Assembly: GCF_030123505.1 (NCBI RefSeq)
Contig: NZ_CP126115.1
Location: forward strand, 264,001 to 328,000
Origin: Neobacillus sp. YX16
GTDB taxonomy: Bacteria; Bacillota; Bacilli; Bacillales; Cytobacillaceae
Direction of reading: 5' to 3'
Length of the DNA: 64,000 nucleotides
This document shows positions 26,750-35,252 of the stretch, in pieces. The stretch's first letter is position 1. Each line of letters opens with the position of its first letter. The position numbers and the translations under genes are program-made. A model generated the notes under the pieces. That model was given only the letters and a program-made list of their open reading frames with translations. It was not told the DNA's origin and did no database searches.

Positions 26750-26866
26750 CCCCTTGATATACAAGGTTTTTTAAGGAGTTTGCTAACAAATTGCTAACAT
26801 AATGTTAAAAGTAAAAGAGGCTTTTCATTAGTTTTTTCAAACTTTTGAAAAGCCTCTTTTTTTTAT
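26750..26866. other. Displaced groEL-downstream sequence: terminator, arm repeats, second hairpin
   Basis: CCTTG-ATATA-CAAGG followed by TTTTTT is a hairpin terminator just after the att core. Two TTGCTAAC copies (26780-26787, 26791-26798) follow, then a large hairpin of AAAAGAGGCTTTTCA with TTGAAAAGCCTCTTTT ending in T8. The same order recurs at 33281-33385. The TTGCTAAC pair is interpreted as arm sites of a different, older integrase. Confidence 0.6.
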
Positions 26867-27120
26867 ATGTTCCTTGTTAAAGTATCCCTTTTTTTTTGCA
26901 GAAAGTGCCATCCATTTATAATTAGATATCTGACCTTGTTTCCTAAAGTACAATTTTATAAATTGCTTCGTGATCCATTTGGTCTAAATCTTTTTACAGT
27001 TTACTTATAATATTAGTTGGAAAGTAGATTATGCTCACACCTAGGATGCGTTGTGGTTATTGATTTAGATTATCCGAGAAACCACCAAAACTAAATACAA
27101 CTATAATACATGAAAAAAAA

Positions 27121-27163
27121 GCGAAGGCTTCCTCAATTTTATTGAGGAAGCCTTCGCTTATCT
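27121..27163. terminator. Strong bidirectional terminator-like hairpin
   Basis: GCGAAGGCTTCCTCAA and its exact complement pair around TTTTA, with A-rich sequence before and T-rich after. It insulates the exporter operon from upstream transcription. The remainder of 26867-27260 is gene-free. Confidence 0.8.
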
Positions 27164-27260
27164 AAACTATAGTGCCCTTTTCAGTGACCTCATGTAGCCT
27201 TCTGTTTTTTTGGAATATTCGTAAGAAAGATTACATTAATTTGACATGTAAGGGTGAAAT

Positions 27261-27293
27261 GTTAAGGAAAAGTTAAGGAACGAATTTCATAAT
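27261..27293 (+). promoter_or_regulatory. OmpR-type direct repeat and promoter of the exporter operon
   Basis: GTTAAGGAAAA and GTTAAGGAAC are tandem repeats with 11-bp period, as bound by OmpR/PhoB-family regulators, placed just upstream of a -10-like CATAAT. The response regulator encoded at 30712 is the obvious candidate ligand. This is inferred. Confidence 0.55.
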
Positions 27294-27326
27294 GGGCTTA
27301 TCAACGTAAAATAAGGAGGCATAAAA

Positions 27327-27536
27327 ATGGAACAAGCTAAACAAAATCTAATAAAAATTTTACTCATCGTAAATTTGGTGATAAGTACGTGTGCAGCTAT
27401 TGGGGTAGGATATTTAGTTTATAAACAAAGTACAATCCTTGATTTTTCAGAAATGGGGCCAAGAGGGAATGGTCAAATGTTCCCGGGTAATGGTCAATTC
27501 CAGCCGGGTCGCGACCAATCAGGCCAAAATCAATGA
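27327..27536 (+). CDS. Small membrane protein of the exporter operon
   Basis: This 69-residue protein has one transmembrane helix (about 8-30, IKILLIVNLVISTCAAIGVG) and a Gly/Gln-rich extracytoplasmic tail (RGNGQMFPGNGQFQPGR). The tail is compositionally like the C-terminus of the adaptor encoded next. AAGGAGG precedes the ATG. It may play the role of small accessory proteins such as YknW in related exporters, but sequence similarity is not evident. Confidence 0.65.
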   Translation: MEQAKQNLIKILLIVNLVISTCAAIGVGYLVYKQSTILDFSEMGPRGNGQMFPGNGQFQPGRDQSGQNQ

Positions 27537-27555
27537 TGGAAAGGAGAAGAGAATT

Positions 27556-28797
27556 TTGAAAAAGTGGATTATTATTTCAGTATTTATTGTTGTAATAGGA
27601 GGAGCAAGTGCTTGGCTCCTTTTAGGTAAAAAAGATCAAGCTCAAGGTGTTGTGGCTGCAGCACAAACAACACCAGTACAAAAAGGAAAATTAGAGGTAG
27701 CCGTTAGTGGTTCAGGATCGGTTACAGCCATTACCGATTATGATCTAACAGCCGAAAATACAATTCTTGTTGTTGAGAGTGTAAGTGTAGCATCTGGTGA
27801 TACCGTATCTAAAGGGGAAACACTTGTAACGTTTAAAAATGGTGATGTTGTTAAGGCTCCAAATAGTGGAGAAATTACAGCAGTTAATGTGGAAAGCGGC
27901 AGTGGAGCTTCAAAAGGAACAATCCTTCTTCGTATCGAAGATGGAGATAGGGTCGTTTCACCAGTAACAAGAGGGGACAATAATGGTTCAGATAGCCTAG
28001 GAACTACTGGTGGCAGTAGCTTAACAGCGGATACTGTCAGTGTAAAGGAAGGAGATGTTGTCAAAGCAGGTGACACACTCGTAACCTTTACAGATGGTAG
28101 TATCTTACAAACTCCGGTTGATGGCACCATCACTAGCCTTTCTATTGCAAACGGTGATTCTGTACAAAATTCAGAGACAGTTGCACACCTTATAAATTAC
28201 AGCTCATTGCAAACAACCATTAGTGTTGATGAGTTAGATATTACAAAAGTCCAAGTAGGACAGGCAGTAAAAATAACCGCAACTGCATTTGAAGAAGAAG
28301 CATTCGAAGGAACTGTAACGAGTGTTGCAAATGTGGGGACATCTTCAAATGGAGTTTCTACATTTGATGTTGCAATCCAAATCACTGATCCAAAAAACTT
28401 GAAAATTGGTATGTCAACGGAAGCAAGTATCACAATCGAGAATAAAGAAAACGCCCTATACGTTCCAGTAGAAGCCGTATATAAAAGCGGAGATGAAAAA
28501 TATGTATTAGTTCCTGTAACTGCTGACGATTCCACACAATCTACAAAGAAAGTAACAGTAGAAACGGGTATTGCGAATGATACGTATGTTGAAATTACAA
28601 GTGGTTTAAAAGAAGGAGAAACTATTCAAATTCCGATCGTACAATCCAGTGGTAATTCTATGCGCGGAGGAATGATGATGCCAAGCGGTGGCTTCCCAGG
28701 CGGCGGCAGCTTCCCAGGTGGTGACTTTGGAGGAAGAAATGGAGGAGGAGCCCCATTTGGCGGCGGTGCTCCATCAGGCGGACGAGGTGGAAACTAA
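27556..28797 (+). CDS. HlyD/MacA-type periplasmic-adaptor-like protein
   Basis: This 413-residue membrane-anchored adaptor belongs to a MacAB/YknXYZ-like ABC exporter. TTG 27556 is chosen (LKKWIIISVF) because AAAGGAG lies about 9 nt upstream; the longer frame overlaps the previous gene. It has an N-terminal transmembrane anchor (about 4-22), duplicated lipoyl/barrel segments (VSVASGDTVSKGETLVTF and VSVKEGDVVKAGDTLVTF), a beta-barrel domain and a Gly/Pro/Met-rich C-terminus. It is translationally coupled to the ATPase gene. Confidence 0.9.
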   Translation: MKKWIIISVFIVVIGGASAWLLLGKKDQAQGVVAAAQTTPVQKGKLEVAVSGSGSVTAITDYDLTAENTILVVESVSVASGDTVSKGETLVTFKNGDVVKAPNSGEITAVNVESGSGASKGTILLRIEDGDRVVSPVTRGDNNGSDSLGTTGGSSLTADTVSVKEGDVVKAGDTLVTFTDGSILQTPVDGTITSLSIANGDSVQNSETVAHLINYSSLQTTISVDELDITKVQVGQAVKITATAFEEEAFEGTVTSVANVGTSSNGVSTFDVAIQITDPKNLKIGMSTEASITIENKENALYVPVEAVYKSGDEKYVLVPVTADDSTQSTKKVTVETGIANDTYVEITSGLKEGETIQIPIVQSSGNSMRGGMMMPSGGFPGGGSFPGGDFGGRNGGGAPFGGGAPSGGRGGN

Positions 28798-29534
28798 TGA
28801 CTATTCATGAGCCGATTATTCAAATTAAAAACATGCAGAAAGCGTATGTACTTGGCGGCGAAACGGTGTTGGCTCTTCAAAGTGTTTCCATTGATATACA
28901 AAAGAGCGATTTTATCTCTATTATAGGTCCATCGGGATCCGGAAAATCAACATTTATGAATATGATTGGATGTTTAGACCGACCTGATTCTGGTGAATAC
29001 TTTTTAGATAATGAAGAAATAGGAAAAATGAAGAGTTCACAGCTTGCAACCATTCGAAATGAAAAAATAGGTTTTATTTTTCAAAACTTCAATCTTATAT
29101 CGAAGCTTACAGCAGTTGAGAATGTCGAACTCCCACTCATTTACCGAGGAATGAAAGCAGCGAAACGAAGAGAAACGGCATTAGAAGCATTAGAAAAAGT
29201 AGGATTGGCAGATAGAGCGAATCATTTGCCTTCTCAATTATCTGGCGGCCAGCAGCAACGTGTTGCAATTGCTCGTGCGTTGGCCGGCCATCCGCCTATA
29301 TTACTAGCAGATGAACCTACAGGTGCACTTGATAGTAAAACAAGTAAGGAAATTTTGGGGATTTTACATTCATTAAATGAGCAGGGACATACCATCATTC
29401 TCATTACCCATGATTTAGATGTTGCAAGAAAAGCAAACCGTGTTGTTCGTATCCATGATGGACAACTCTATGAGAATGGAGGTGAATGGTTTGCAAACAC
29501 TGAATATGGCACTGAAAAGTATCAAATCCAATAA
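28797..29534 (+). CDS. ABC transporter ATP-binding protein, MacB/LolD type
   Basis: The 245-residue ATPase energises the exporter. Walker A is GPSGSGKST near 43, the signature is LSGGQQQRVAIARAL near 148, Walker B is ILLADEPTGALD and the switch His is in ITHD. It overlaps the adaptor stop by one base and the permease start by 44 bases, indicating tight stoichiometric coupling. Confidence 0.95.
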   Translation: MTIHEPIIQIKNMQKAYVLGGETVLALQSVSIDIQKSDFISIIGPSGSGKSTFMNMIGCLDRPDSGEYFLDNEEIGKMKSSQLATIRNEKIGFIFQNFNLISKLTAVENVELPLIYRGMKAAKRRETALEALEKVGLADRANHLPSQLSGGQQQRVAIARALAGHPPILLADEPTGALDSKTSKEILGILHSLNEQGHTIILITHDLDVARKANRVVRIHDGQLYENGGEWFANTEYGTEKYQIQ

Positions 29535-30645
29535 AATTAGAGCATTTCTAACGATGTTAGGGATTATTATCGGTGTATCCTCGGTGATCGTCATGGTTGC
29601 GATAGGACAGGGGTCAACAAAAGAAGTACAAGATCAAATTGGAAGCCTGGGTACAAATGTATTAACTGTATCGGTTACGGGTTCAGATGTTACATTTAAA
29701 GAAGAGGATGCTAAACAGATTCAAGTTGTCGATGGTGTTGAAGAAATTGCCCCAACAGTGTCTGGAAGGGTAACAGTAAAAAACGGGAAAACGAACACAC
29801 AAGTGTCAATGATTGGAACAACTTCTTCCTACTTAGATGTCCGTGATTTACAGCTGCAATCAGGACGTTTCATTGCAGACTTGGATCATGATAATCATTC
29901 AAAAATTGCAGTACTGGGTTCAGACACAGCCCAAACATTATTCGGTTTAGGCGACCCGGTAGGTGAATCAGTAAAGGTAAACGGAACATCCTACAAAGTT
30001 GTGGGCGTTCTTGAATCAGTTGGAAGTTCCTTAGGAACAAGTGGAGATAATACGATTCTTGTCCCTCTTAGCACAGGACAACGTTTAGCTTCTACTACCA
30101 CTATTGGGACAGTATATGTAAAGGTTGAGAATGAAGATGTGATGAATTTCATATCCAACCTTATTGAAAGAACGATGTATTCAATTGTGGGTGATGCGGA
30201 TAGTTATAGTGTATCAAGTCCCCAAGATTTAATGGAAACTGCATCATCTGTTAATGAAACGATGACATTAATGTTAGGAGGAAGTGCAGCTATTTCTCTT
30301 ATTGTTGGTGGAATTGGTATAATGAACATTATGCTTGTATCCGTTTCAGAACGTACAAAAGAAATAGGCATTAGAAAAGCAATTGGAGCAAAACGTAAAA
30401 ATATTCTGCTTCAATTCCTTATTGAAGCAGTTGTCTTAAGTTCACTCGGTGGGCTCATTGGATTAGGAATTGGGGTAATCAGTACTCACATATTTACGTT
30501 AGCAACGGGTACAGCAACAGTTTATTCTATACCTGTTATGCTGCTATCATTTGTTTTCTCTTTATTAGTTGGAGTTGTATTCGGTGTGTTTCCGGCGAAT
30601 AAAGCTTCTAAGCTTGACCCGATTCAGGCTCTTCGATATGAATAG
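29491..30645 (+). CDS. MacB-type ABC transporter permease
   Basis: This 384-residue FtsX-like permease has TM1 near the N-terminus (FLTMLGIIIGVSSVIVMVAI), a large extracytoplasmic domain (about 50-270) and three C-terminal TM helices. The signature SERTKEIGIRKAIGAKRKNI lies between TM2 and TM3. TTG 29491 is preferred because GGAGGTG precedes it and the start then matches YknZ/MacB-like proteins; ATG 29476 is an alternative. Substrate is unknown; relatives export antimicrobial peptides or toxins. Confidence 0.92.
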   Translation: MQTLNMALKSIKSNKIRAFLTMLGIIIGVSSVIVMVAIGQGSTKEVQDQIGSLGTNVLTVSVTGSDVTFKEEDAKQIQVVDGVEEIAPTVSGRVTVKNGKTNTQVSMIGTTSSYLDVRDLQLQSGRFIADLDHDNHSKIAVLGSDTAQTLFGLGDPVGESVKVNGTSYKVVGVLESVGSSLGTSGDNTILVPLSTGQRLASTTTIGTVYVKVENEDVMNFISNLIERTMYSIVGDADSYSVSSPQDLMETASSVNETMTLMLGGSAAISLIVGGIGIMNIMLVSVSERTKEIGIRKAIGAKRKNILLQFLIEAVVLSSLGGLIGLGIGVISTHIFTLATGTATVYSIPVMLLSFVFSLLVGVVFGVFPANKASKLDPIQALRYE

Positions 30646-30647
30646 AA

Positions 30648-30688
30648 CAAAACAAAGCGATCGTCTACTGCGAACGCTTTGTTTTGTT
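30648..30688 (+). terminator. Hairpin between exporter and two-component genes
   Basis: ACAAAGCG and CGCTTTGT pair, with flanking A and T runs, followed by TGTTAC. It may attenuate readthrough into the regulator genes. Confidence 0.7.
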
Positions 30689-30711
30689 ACTATGTAAGAA
30701 AGGAGTGACAC

Positions 30712-31386
30712 ATGATGCGTATATTAGTAGTAGAAGATAATGTGGCCTTGCTAGAGTCTATTAACCAAATTTTATCTGAAGAATTTGAAGTAGATTGCAT
30801 TGAAAATGGAGAAGAAGGGCTATTTATGGCCATGCAAAATATATATGATTTGATTGTCCTTGATGTAATGCTTCCGGAAATGGATGGATTTGAGGTTATA
30901 CAAAAGATACGCGGGGGACATATTGAGACCCCTGTTTTGTTTTTGACTGCCAAAGATTCATTAGGAGACCGGGTCAAAGGATTGGACTATGGAGGAGATG
31001 ATTATCTGACCAAGCCATTTCAAGCACCGGAACTGCAAGCACGTATTCGAGCGTTATTGAGAAGAAGCGGCAGTCTAACGACAAATCAAACGATTCAATA
31101 TCGGGGGATCGAACTATTTGGAAAAGAAAAAGCCATTTTAGTAGATGGCTATCCTATAAAATTAACGTTAAAACAGTATGAAATGCTGGAGTATATGATT
31201 CAAAACAAAGGTGCCATTTTGACGAAAGAACAGCTTTATGATCGAGTATGGGGATTCGATTCTGATACAACAATCGGCATAGTAGAAGTATTTGTCCATC
31301 ATCTTCGCAAAAAGATGGAACCGTTCGGGTATCATAAAGACATTCAAACGGTACGCGGCATCGGATATATCATGAAGGAACAGTAG
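30712..31386 (+). CDS. OmpR-family response regulator
   Basis: The 224-residue product has a receiver domain (acidic pocket VVEDN, phospho-acceptor Asp in LIVLDVMLPEMDG near 51, Lys in DYLTKPF) and a C-terminal winged helix (IVEVFVHHLRKKM...VRGIGYIM). AAAGGAG precedes the ATG. With the adjacent kinase it likely controls the exporter operon through the 11-bp repeats at 27261. Confidence 0.96.
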   Translation: MMRILVVEDNVALLESINQILSEEFEVDCIENGEEGLFMAMQNIYDLIVLDVMLPEMDGFEVIQKIRGGHIETPVLFLTAKDSLGDRVKGLDYGGDDYLTKPFQAPELQARIRALLRRSGSLTTNQTIQYRGIELFGKEKAILVDGYPIKLTLKQYEMLEYMIQNKGAILTKEQLYDRVWGFDSDTTIGIVEVFVHHLRKKMEPFGYHKDIQTVRGIGYIMKEQ

Positions 31387-31397
31387 GAGAGAAGGGG

Positions 31398-32645
31398 ATG
31401 TTTCAACGAACTCGTATTAGACTCACTATTTTAAATTCATTAGTCTTTATCATTTTAATTGGTGTGCTTGCAGCAGTAATTTATTCTTATGCCGGGTCGC
31501 GTTTGTATCGGGATGTAAACAATGACTTGCTTGAGGCGGCAGAACGTCTAGCTGGGACAGGACAACAGAGGTCTATAATACAGCCAGATGGATTGCCGAG
31601 AGGGCCTAGAGATCCACGTATTGCATTACTGATTTGGAACGAAAAAAATGAATTAATTACATTAAATGGGGATGGAACTGTTTTTTCCGACAATGAATCA
31701 AAATTTCGGCCTAATGAGTTAGAAATGCTTCGAGACACAGAAGCAGAAGGGTTCCACTTTAGAACCATCGCAATAAAAGCGTATCATCCAAATTTTGGAG
31801 TAATAACGGTACAGTTTGCAAGAAACATTACTTCTGAGAAAGAAATGCTTCAGACATTGCTATTAATTTTAGTTATCGGTTCTGGTATTGGATGTTTGTG
31901 TGCGGTTGGTGCGGGATTCTTTTTGGCTGGAAGGGCGCTCGTTCCAATTAAAAAAGCATGGCAAAAGCAGCAGCAGTTTGTGTCAGACGCTTCTCACGAA
32001 TTAAGAACACCTTTAGCTGTTATCCAGACTAAGACAGATCTATTGTGGCGTTCCCCGACTTCTACTATACAAGATAAGGCAATAGATATTTCTGTCATAT
32101 CAAAAGAAGGGCGGCGATTGTCAAAGCTCGTCTCTAATTTGCTTACATTGGCGCGTTCTGATTCAGATCAGCTAGAAATGGAAAAGAAAGAGTTTTTATT
32201 AAGTCATTTGTTGATGGAATTAATCGAGCATTACTCAGAAATAGCTTTATATCAAGAAAAAGAGCTTTTATTAGATGCTCCATATCCTGTCTCTCTTATT
32301 GGAGACAAGGAGAGAATCCATCAATTAATGGTCATTTTAATTGATAATGCTATGAAGTATACGAAAGAGGGAGGAAAAATTATAATTTCTTGTTCCCAGA
32401 CCTCACATTCCGTTTTGATAAAAGTACAAGATAATGGCATCGGTATTGAGGAAGAGAATATGCCCAAAATATTTGATCGATTTTTTCAAGTGGATAAATC
32501 CCGGACTGAAGAAGCGGGAGCTGGTCTTGGGCTTGCGATTGCAAAATGGATTATTGACAAACATTATGGAAAAGTAAAAGTGCATAGCAAAGTTGGAGTG
32601 GGAACAAGTTTTGAAATTATTTTTCCAAAGAATCAAAGGATATAA
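31398..32645 (+). CDS. Sensor histidine kinase
   Basis: This 415-residue membrane kinase has TM1 (about 9-30), an extracytoplasmic loop of ~120 residues, and TM2 (about 151-178). The phospho-acceptor His lies in DASHELRTPLAVIQT, and the ATP-binding domain has N box (LIDNAMKYT), G1 (VQDNGIGI) and G2 (GAGLGLAI). It starts 11 nt after the regulator. The short sensor loop suggests direct sensing of a peptide, drug or envelope stress; the signal is not known. Confidence 0.95.
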   Translation: MFQRTRIRLTILNSLVFIILIGVLAAVIYSYAGSRLYRDVNNDLLEAAERLAGTGQQRSIIQPDGLPRGPRDPRIALLIWNEKNELITLNGDGTVFSDNESKFRPNELEMLRDTEAEGFHFRTIAIKAYHPNFGVITVQFARNITSEKEMLQTLLLILVIGSGIGCLCAVGAGFFLAGRALVPIKKAWQKQQQFVSDASHELRTPLAVIQTKTDLLWRSPTSTIQDKAIDISVISKEGRRLSKLVSNLLTLARSDSDQLEMEKKEFLLSHLLMELIEHYSEIALYQEKELLLDAPYPVSLIGDKERIHQLMVILIDNAMKYTKEGGKIIISCSQTSHSVLIKVQDNGIGIEEENMPKIFDRFFQVDKSRTEEAGAGLGLAIAKWIIDKHYGKVKVHSKVGVGTSFEIIFPKNQRI

Positions 32646-33110
32646 AGAAAACTTGCAGGTAGTCAAACCTTATGTGGCGGTTCATGAGGAGTATTTGCAC
32701 TTATGCGCGATAAGAAAGAATAAAATTACTGTGAAATTTTTATACTTTCTTATTAGCTGGCAATAAAAAATTGGGGAAATATGTTTAGCTATATGTCAGG
32801 TTCTTCCACAAAACCAGCTAACAGAAGCTAGTCGTTATTCCATTAAAGGGCACTTTAATGGAGTAAGAACTAAGCTCATTCTCATTGGTGTATTATTAAG
32901 GAATATAAAAGAATCTGTTTGATTAATGAGCAAGCAAAGTTACAGGCTGCTAATATGTAGGAGACTAACAAATATATAATCTTAGATAGAGAGCAAACAG
33001 AATCTGAATCAGATGATTACTAAGAGTATTTCACCAGCACCCCCATATGTTGCCACATACACTCTGGACATGTGGAATGTGTGAACAACCGTAAAAGTCT
33101 ATCTGCTTGA
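32646..33110. other. Gene-free decayed sequence after the kinase
   Basis: Both strands are full of stops and I find no recognisable protein. A short hairpin (GTTGCCACATAC region near 33050) is not convincing. It is probably the degraded body of the older integrated element, including its lost integrase. Confidence 0.4.
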
Positions 33111-33112
33111 AA

Positions 33113-33131
33113 TTGCTAACATTTTGCTAAC
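33113..33131. repeat. TTGCTAAC pair, right end of the older element
   Basis: Two TTGCTAAC copies 11 bp apart match the pair at 26780-26798 in sequence and spacing. They lie about 120 bp before the next att core, as expected for arm sites at the opposite end of an element. Confidence 0.6.
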
Positions 33132-33250
33132 GCAATCAAATAAAAAACGATAATATCCCGTTAAAGATGTTACAGACAGAAATTAACAAAACCTTAAAAT
33201 ACCGCACTTTCCGTACACCAGGTTAAAGATATTACACACTCTCACCTTAG

Positions 33251-33268
33251 GGGCGGCATGATGTAATC
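33251..33268. other. Third groEL-type att core
   Basis: GGGCGGCATGATGTAAT (17 bp, 33252-33268) repeats the groEL 3' end without the gene. Following it, the hairpin CCCTTGATATATAAGGG-TTTTT, another TTGCTAAC-like pair (33309-33327) and a T-tailed hairpin repeat the order seen after the 26719 core. It marks the far end of an older insertion and the possible start of another. Confidence 0.75.
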
Positions 33269-33280
33269 ATGTCCTCCAGC

Positions 33281-33390
33281 CCTTGATATATAAGGGTTTT
33301 TGAGTGAATTGCTAACAAAATGCTAACATAATGTAAATTAAAAGAGGCTTTCTCATTAGTTGACCAACTTTTGAGAATCCTCTTTTTTTA
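33281..33390. other. Copy of the groEL-downstream module
   Basis: A terminator hairpin (33281-33302), TTGCTAAC (33309-33316) with TGCTAAC (33321-33327), and a hairpin with T7 (about 33340-33387) align with 26750-26866. The duplication is best explained by repeated integration at the same site. Confidence 0.6.
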
Positions 33391-33548
33391 TTTTTCGTGT
33401 ACTGTAGAGACAGACATTTTTGGTATCTAATCATCTGAATGGCCGAGTCTGTCCATAATTTGTTTGAGAGCTACACCAGCCTCTGGATAAGTTACCTCCT
33501 TGGTCAGCGTCGCTTCCTTTTTGCTACTAGCAAGAATAATCAAAGTAA

Positions 33549-33585
33549 AGACTACTATCTATTAACCAGGAGGTAGTCTTGGTTT
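33549..33585. terminator. Terminator-like hairpin without an adjacent gene
   Basis: AAGACTACT and AGGTAGTCTT pair across a short loop, followed by GGTTTTG. A similar hairpin occurs at 37879. No gene ends here, so it is probably a relic. Confidence 0.45.
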
Positions 33586-33673
33586 TGTTAGTAGATATAC
33601 TAGAGTTTTCCTAGACAAAAAATTTATCTAAAAAACGGGGGAAAGCCTATTTTAAAGGGTTTACTGTACTTTC

Positions 33674-33894
33674 AATCAAACGATTAGTTAGTAATAAAGA
33701 TGTTTGTATTTGTCAGAAAATGCATTTTGCAAGTTTCTATTGTTAGTTTTGAAGATAATTCCTTACACTTTCAATTTTTATACGACAATTAATTCACTTT
33801 AAAATAGCTAAAAATTCGTTTGTTAAAAGGGATCAGGCGCTATTTAATCAAACGATTAATTAGTTGAATCGGCTTTAACTAAACGATTGATTAG
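33674..33894. promoter_or_regulatory. Three operator-like copies of AAACGATTnnTTAG
   Basis: Related 18-bp sequences (consensus AATCAAACGATTAATTAG) lie at 33674-33691, 33846-33863 and 33877-33894. Their size and near-palindromic form suit a TetR-type repressor. They lie upstream of the thiolase relic and hbd gene. The TetR gene at 38250 is too distant to link with confidence. Confidence 0.5.
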
Positions 33895-34118
33895 AAAAGC
33901 TTTAAATGCTGTCAAACCTGCGTTTCTTTCATTTTTGTAGGAAGAATATTGTCGAAAAGAGAATCGAAATTATGGTCCTTTGGCTGTTATTTTCCAAGTA
34001 ATGGCTGTCATATACTTACTGTTTGCTTAAGCAATTAACTATGGCTCGTTCTAATTCCGGAATATTAAGTAAAAAATATAAATTTACCTGCCCCACTAAT
34101 ACAAGTTAATCAGTATTT

Positions 34119-34205
34119 TGGCAAACGTATCATCCAGCCTTCAAAAAGGGTGGAACGGTTACGACTACAAATGCTTCTCGTATTAACAGAATTATTGTAA
34201 TATAA
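34119..34205 (+). pseudogene. Thiolase (acetyl-CoA acetyltransferase) fragment
   Basis: One frame reads YHPAFKKGGTVTTTNASRIN before a stop at 34203. This matches the conserved thiolase segment LKPAFKKDGTVTAGNAS. Only about 28 codons remain, with no start or active-site regions. It lies 38 bp before hbd, its usual pathway partner, so a thiolase gene once stood here. Confidence 0.65.
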
Positions 34206-34243
34206 AAAATAGATTAGTAAATATTGACAAAGGTGGGGTACAG

Positions 34244-35179
34244 ATGAGTGAAAAAGTTACTGTATTAGGTGCAGGTACAATGGGGCATGGAATTGCTCAA
34301 CTTTATGCACAGGCAGGATATGATGTTTTTTTATATGATATTAAAGCTGAATTTTTATCCAATGCGGTTACTAGAATTTCAACGAATTTAAATATGTTAA
34401 TTCATGAGGGAGTTATTGGTGAAAAGGATAAAGAAAGCGCACTGTCTCATATTTTTACAACGACTAATTTAGAAGAGGCGGTTAGGGATACATCCTTTGT
34501 TACCGAAGCCGCTTCAGAGAATTTAGATATTAAATTTAGCTTGTTCAAACAATTGGAAGAATTGATCGAGGATGATACCGTTATTGCTTCCAATACTTCG
34601 ACGTTTTCACTAAGACAATTATCGGAAGGGATTCAGAAGAAAGACCGGTTAATTATCACCCACTTCTTTAATCCAGCACAGATTGTTCCGTTAGTGGAAG
34701 TGGTGAAGGGACCGGATACTGCACAAGAAATTATTGACCGAACCGTAGAAGTACTGAAAAGTATAGGGAAAAAACCAGTAGTTCTGAAAAAAGATATCCC
34801 TGGTTTCATTGCCAATCGCTTGCAAGCAGCACTAGTCCGTGAAGCTTTTCACTTACTAGATGAAGGGATTGCTTCCCCAGAAGATATTGATTTAGCCATT
34901 ACAGATGGTCCAGGATTCAGATGGGCATTTATTGGTCCATTAGAAACCGCTGATTTTGGAGGACTTGACATTTGGAAGAGTGTAGTAGAGAATCTTGCCC
35001 CAGAATTATCCAAAGAGGTAAAGATTCCAGCATTTGTTGAGGAAAAAGTTCAAAGTGGAAATCTAGGAACCAAAACAGGTAGTGGATTATTTACATATGC
35101 AGACGATGAAGAAGTTCAACAGAAAATTAAACAAAGAGATGAAAAGTTTGTTAGATTAGCTAAAATAAAGAACACTTAA
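34244..35179 (+). CDS. 3-hydroxyacyl-CoA (3-hydroxybutyryl-CoA) dehydrogenase
   Basis: The enzyme oxidises 3-hydroxyacyl-CoA with NAD in fatty-acid or butyrate-type metabolism. The 311-residue protein has the Rossmann motif VLGAGTMGHGIAQ at 6-18, SNTSTFSLRQL, the catalytic-region His in THFFNPAQIVPLVEVV and the C-terminal dimer domain (PGFIANRLQAALVREAF). Its length is somewhat over the ~285 usual for Hbd. AGGTGGGG precedes the ATG. It stands alone, without thiolase or crotonase genes except for the fragment upstream. Confidence 0.93.
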   Translation: MSEKVTVLGAGTMGHGIAQLYAQAGYDVFLYDIKAEFLSNAVTRISTNLNMLIHEGVIGEKDKESALSHIFTTTNLEEAVRDTSFVTEAASENLDIKFSLFKQLEELIEDDTVIASNTSTFSLRQLSEGIQKKDRLIITHFFNPAQIVPLVEVVKGPDTAQEIIDRTVEVLKSIGKKPVVLKKDIPGFIANRLQAALVREAFHLLDEGIASPEDIDLAITDGPGFRWAFIGPLETADFGGLDIWKSVVENLAPELSKEVKIPAFVEEKVQSGNLGTKTGSGLFTYADDEEVQQKIKQRDEKFVRLAKIKNT

Positions 35180-35252
35180 AAAGACCGTTGGTGACTTAAT
35201 CAAAAAAATACCCACCAAGCCATTACAGCTTAATGGGAATTTATTCTGGTCT

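Noticed and set aside
27439..27555. N-terminal extension of the HlyD-like adaptor
   Set aside because: It overlaps the preceding gene in another frame; the TTG at 27556 has a good ribosome site and starts directly at the membrane anchor.
34144..34160. T-box-like AAAGGGTGGAACGG
   Set aside because: The sequence translates as a conserved thiolase segment, no stem I or specifier loop precedes it, and hbd is not an amino-acid gene.
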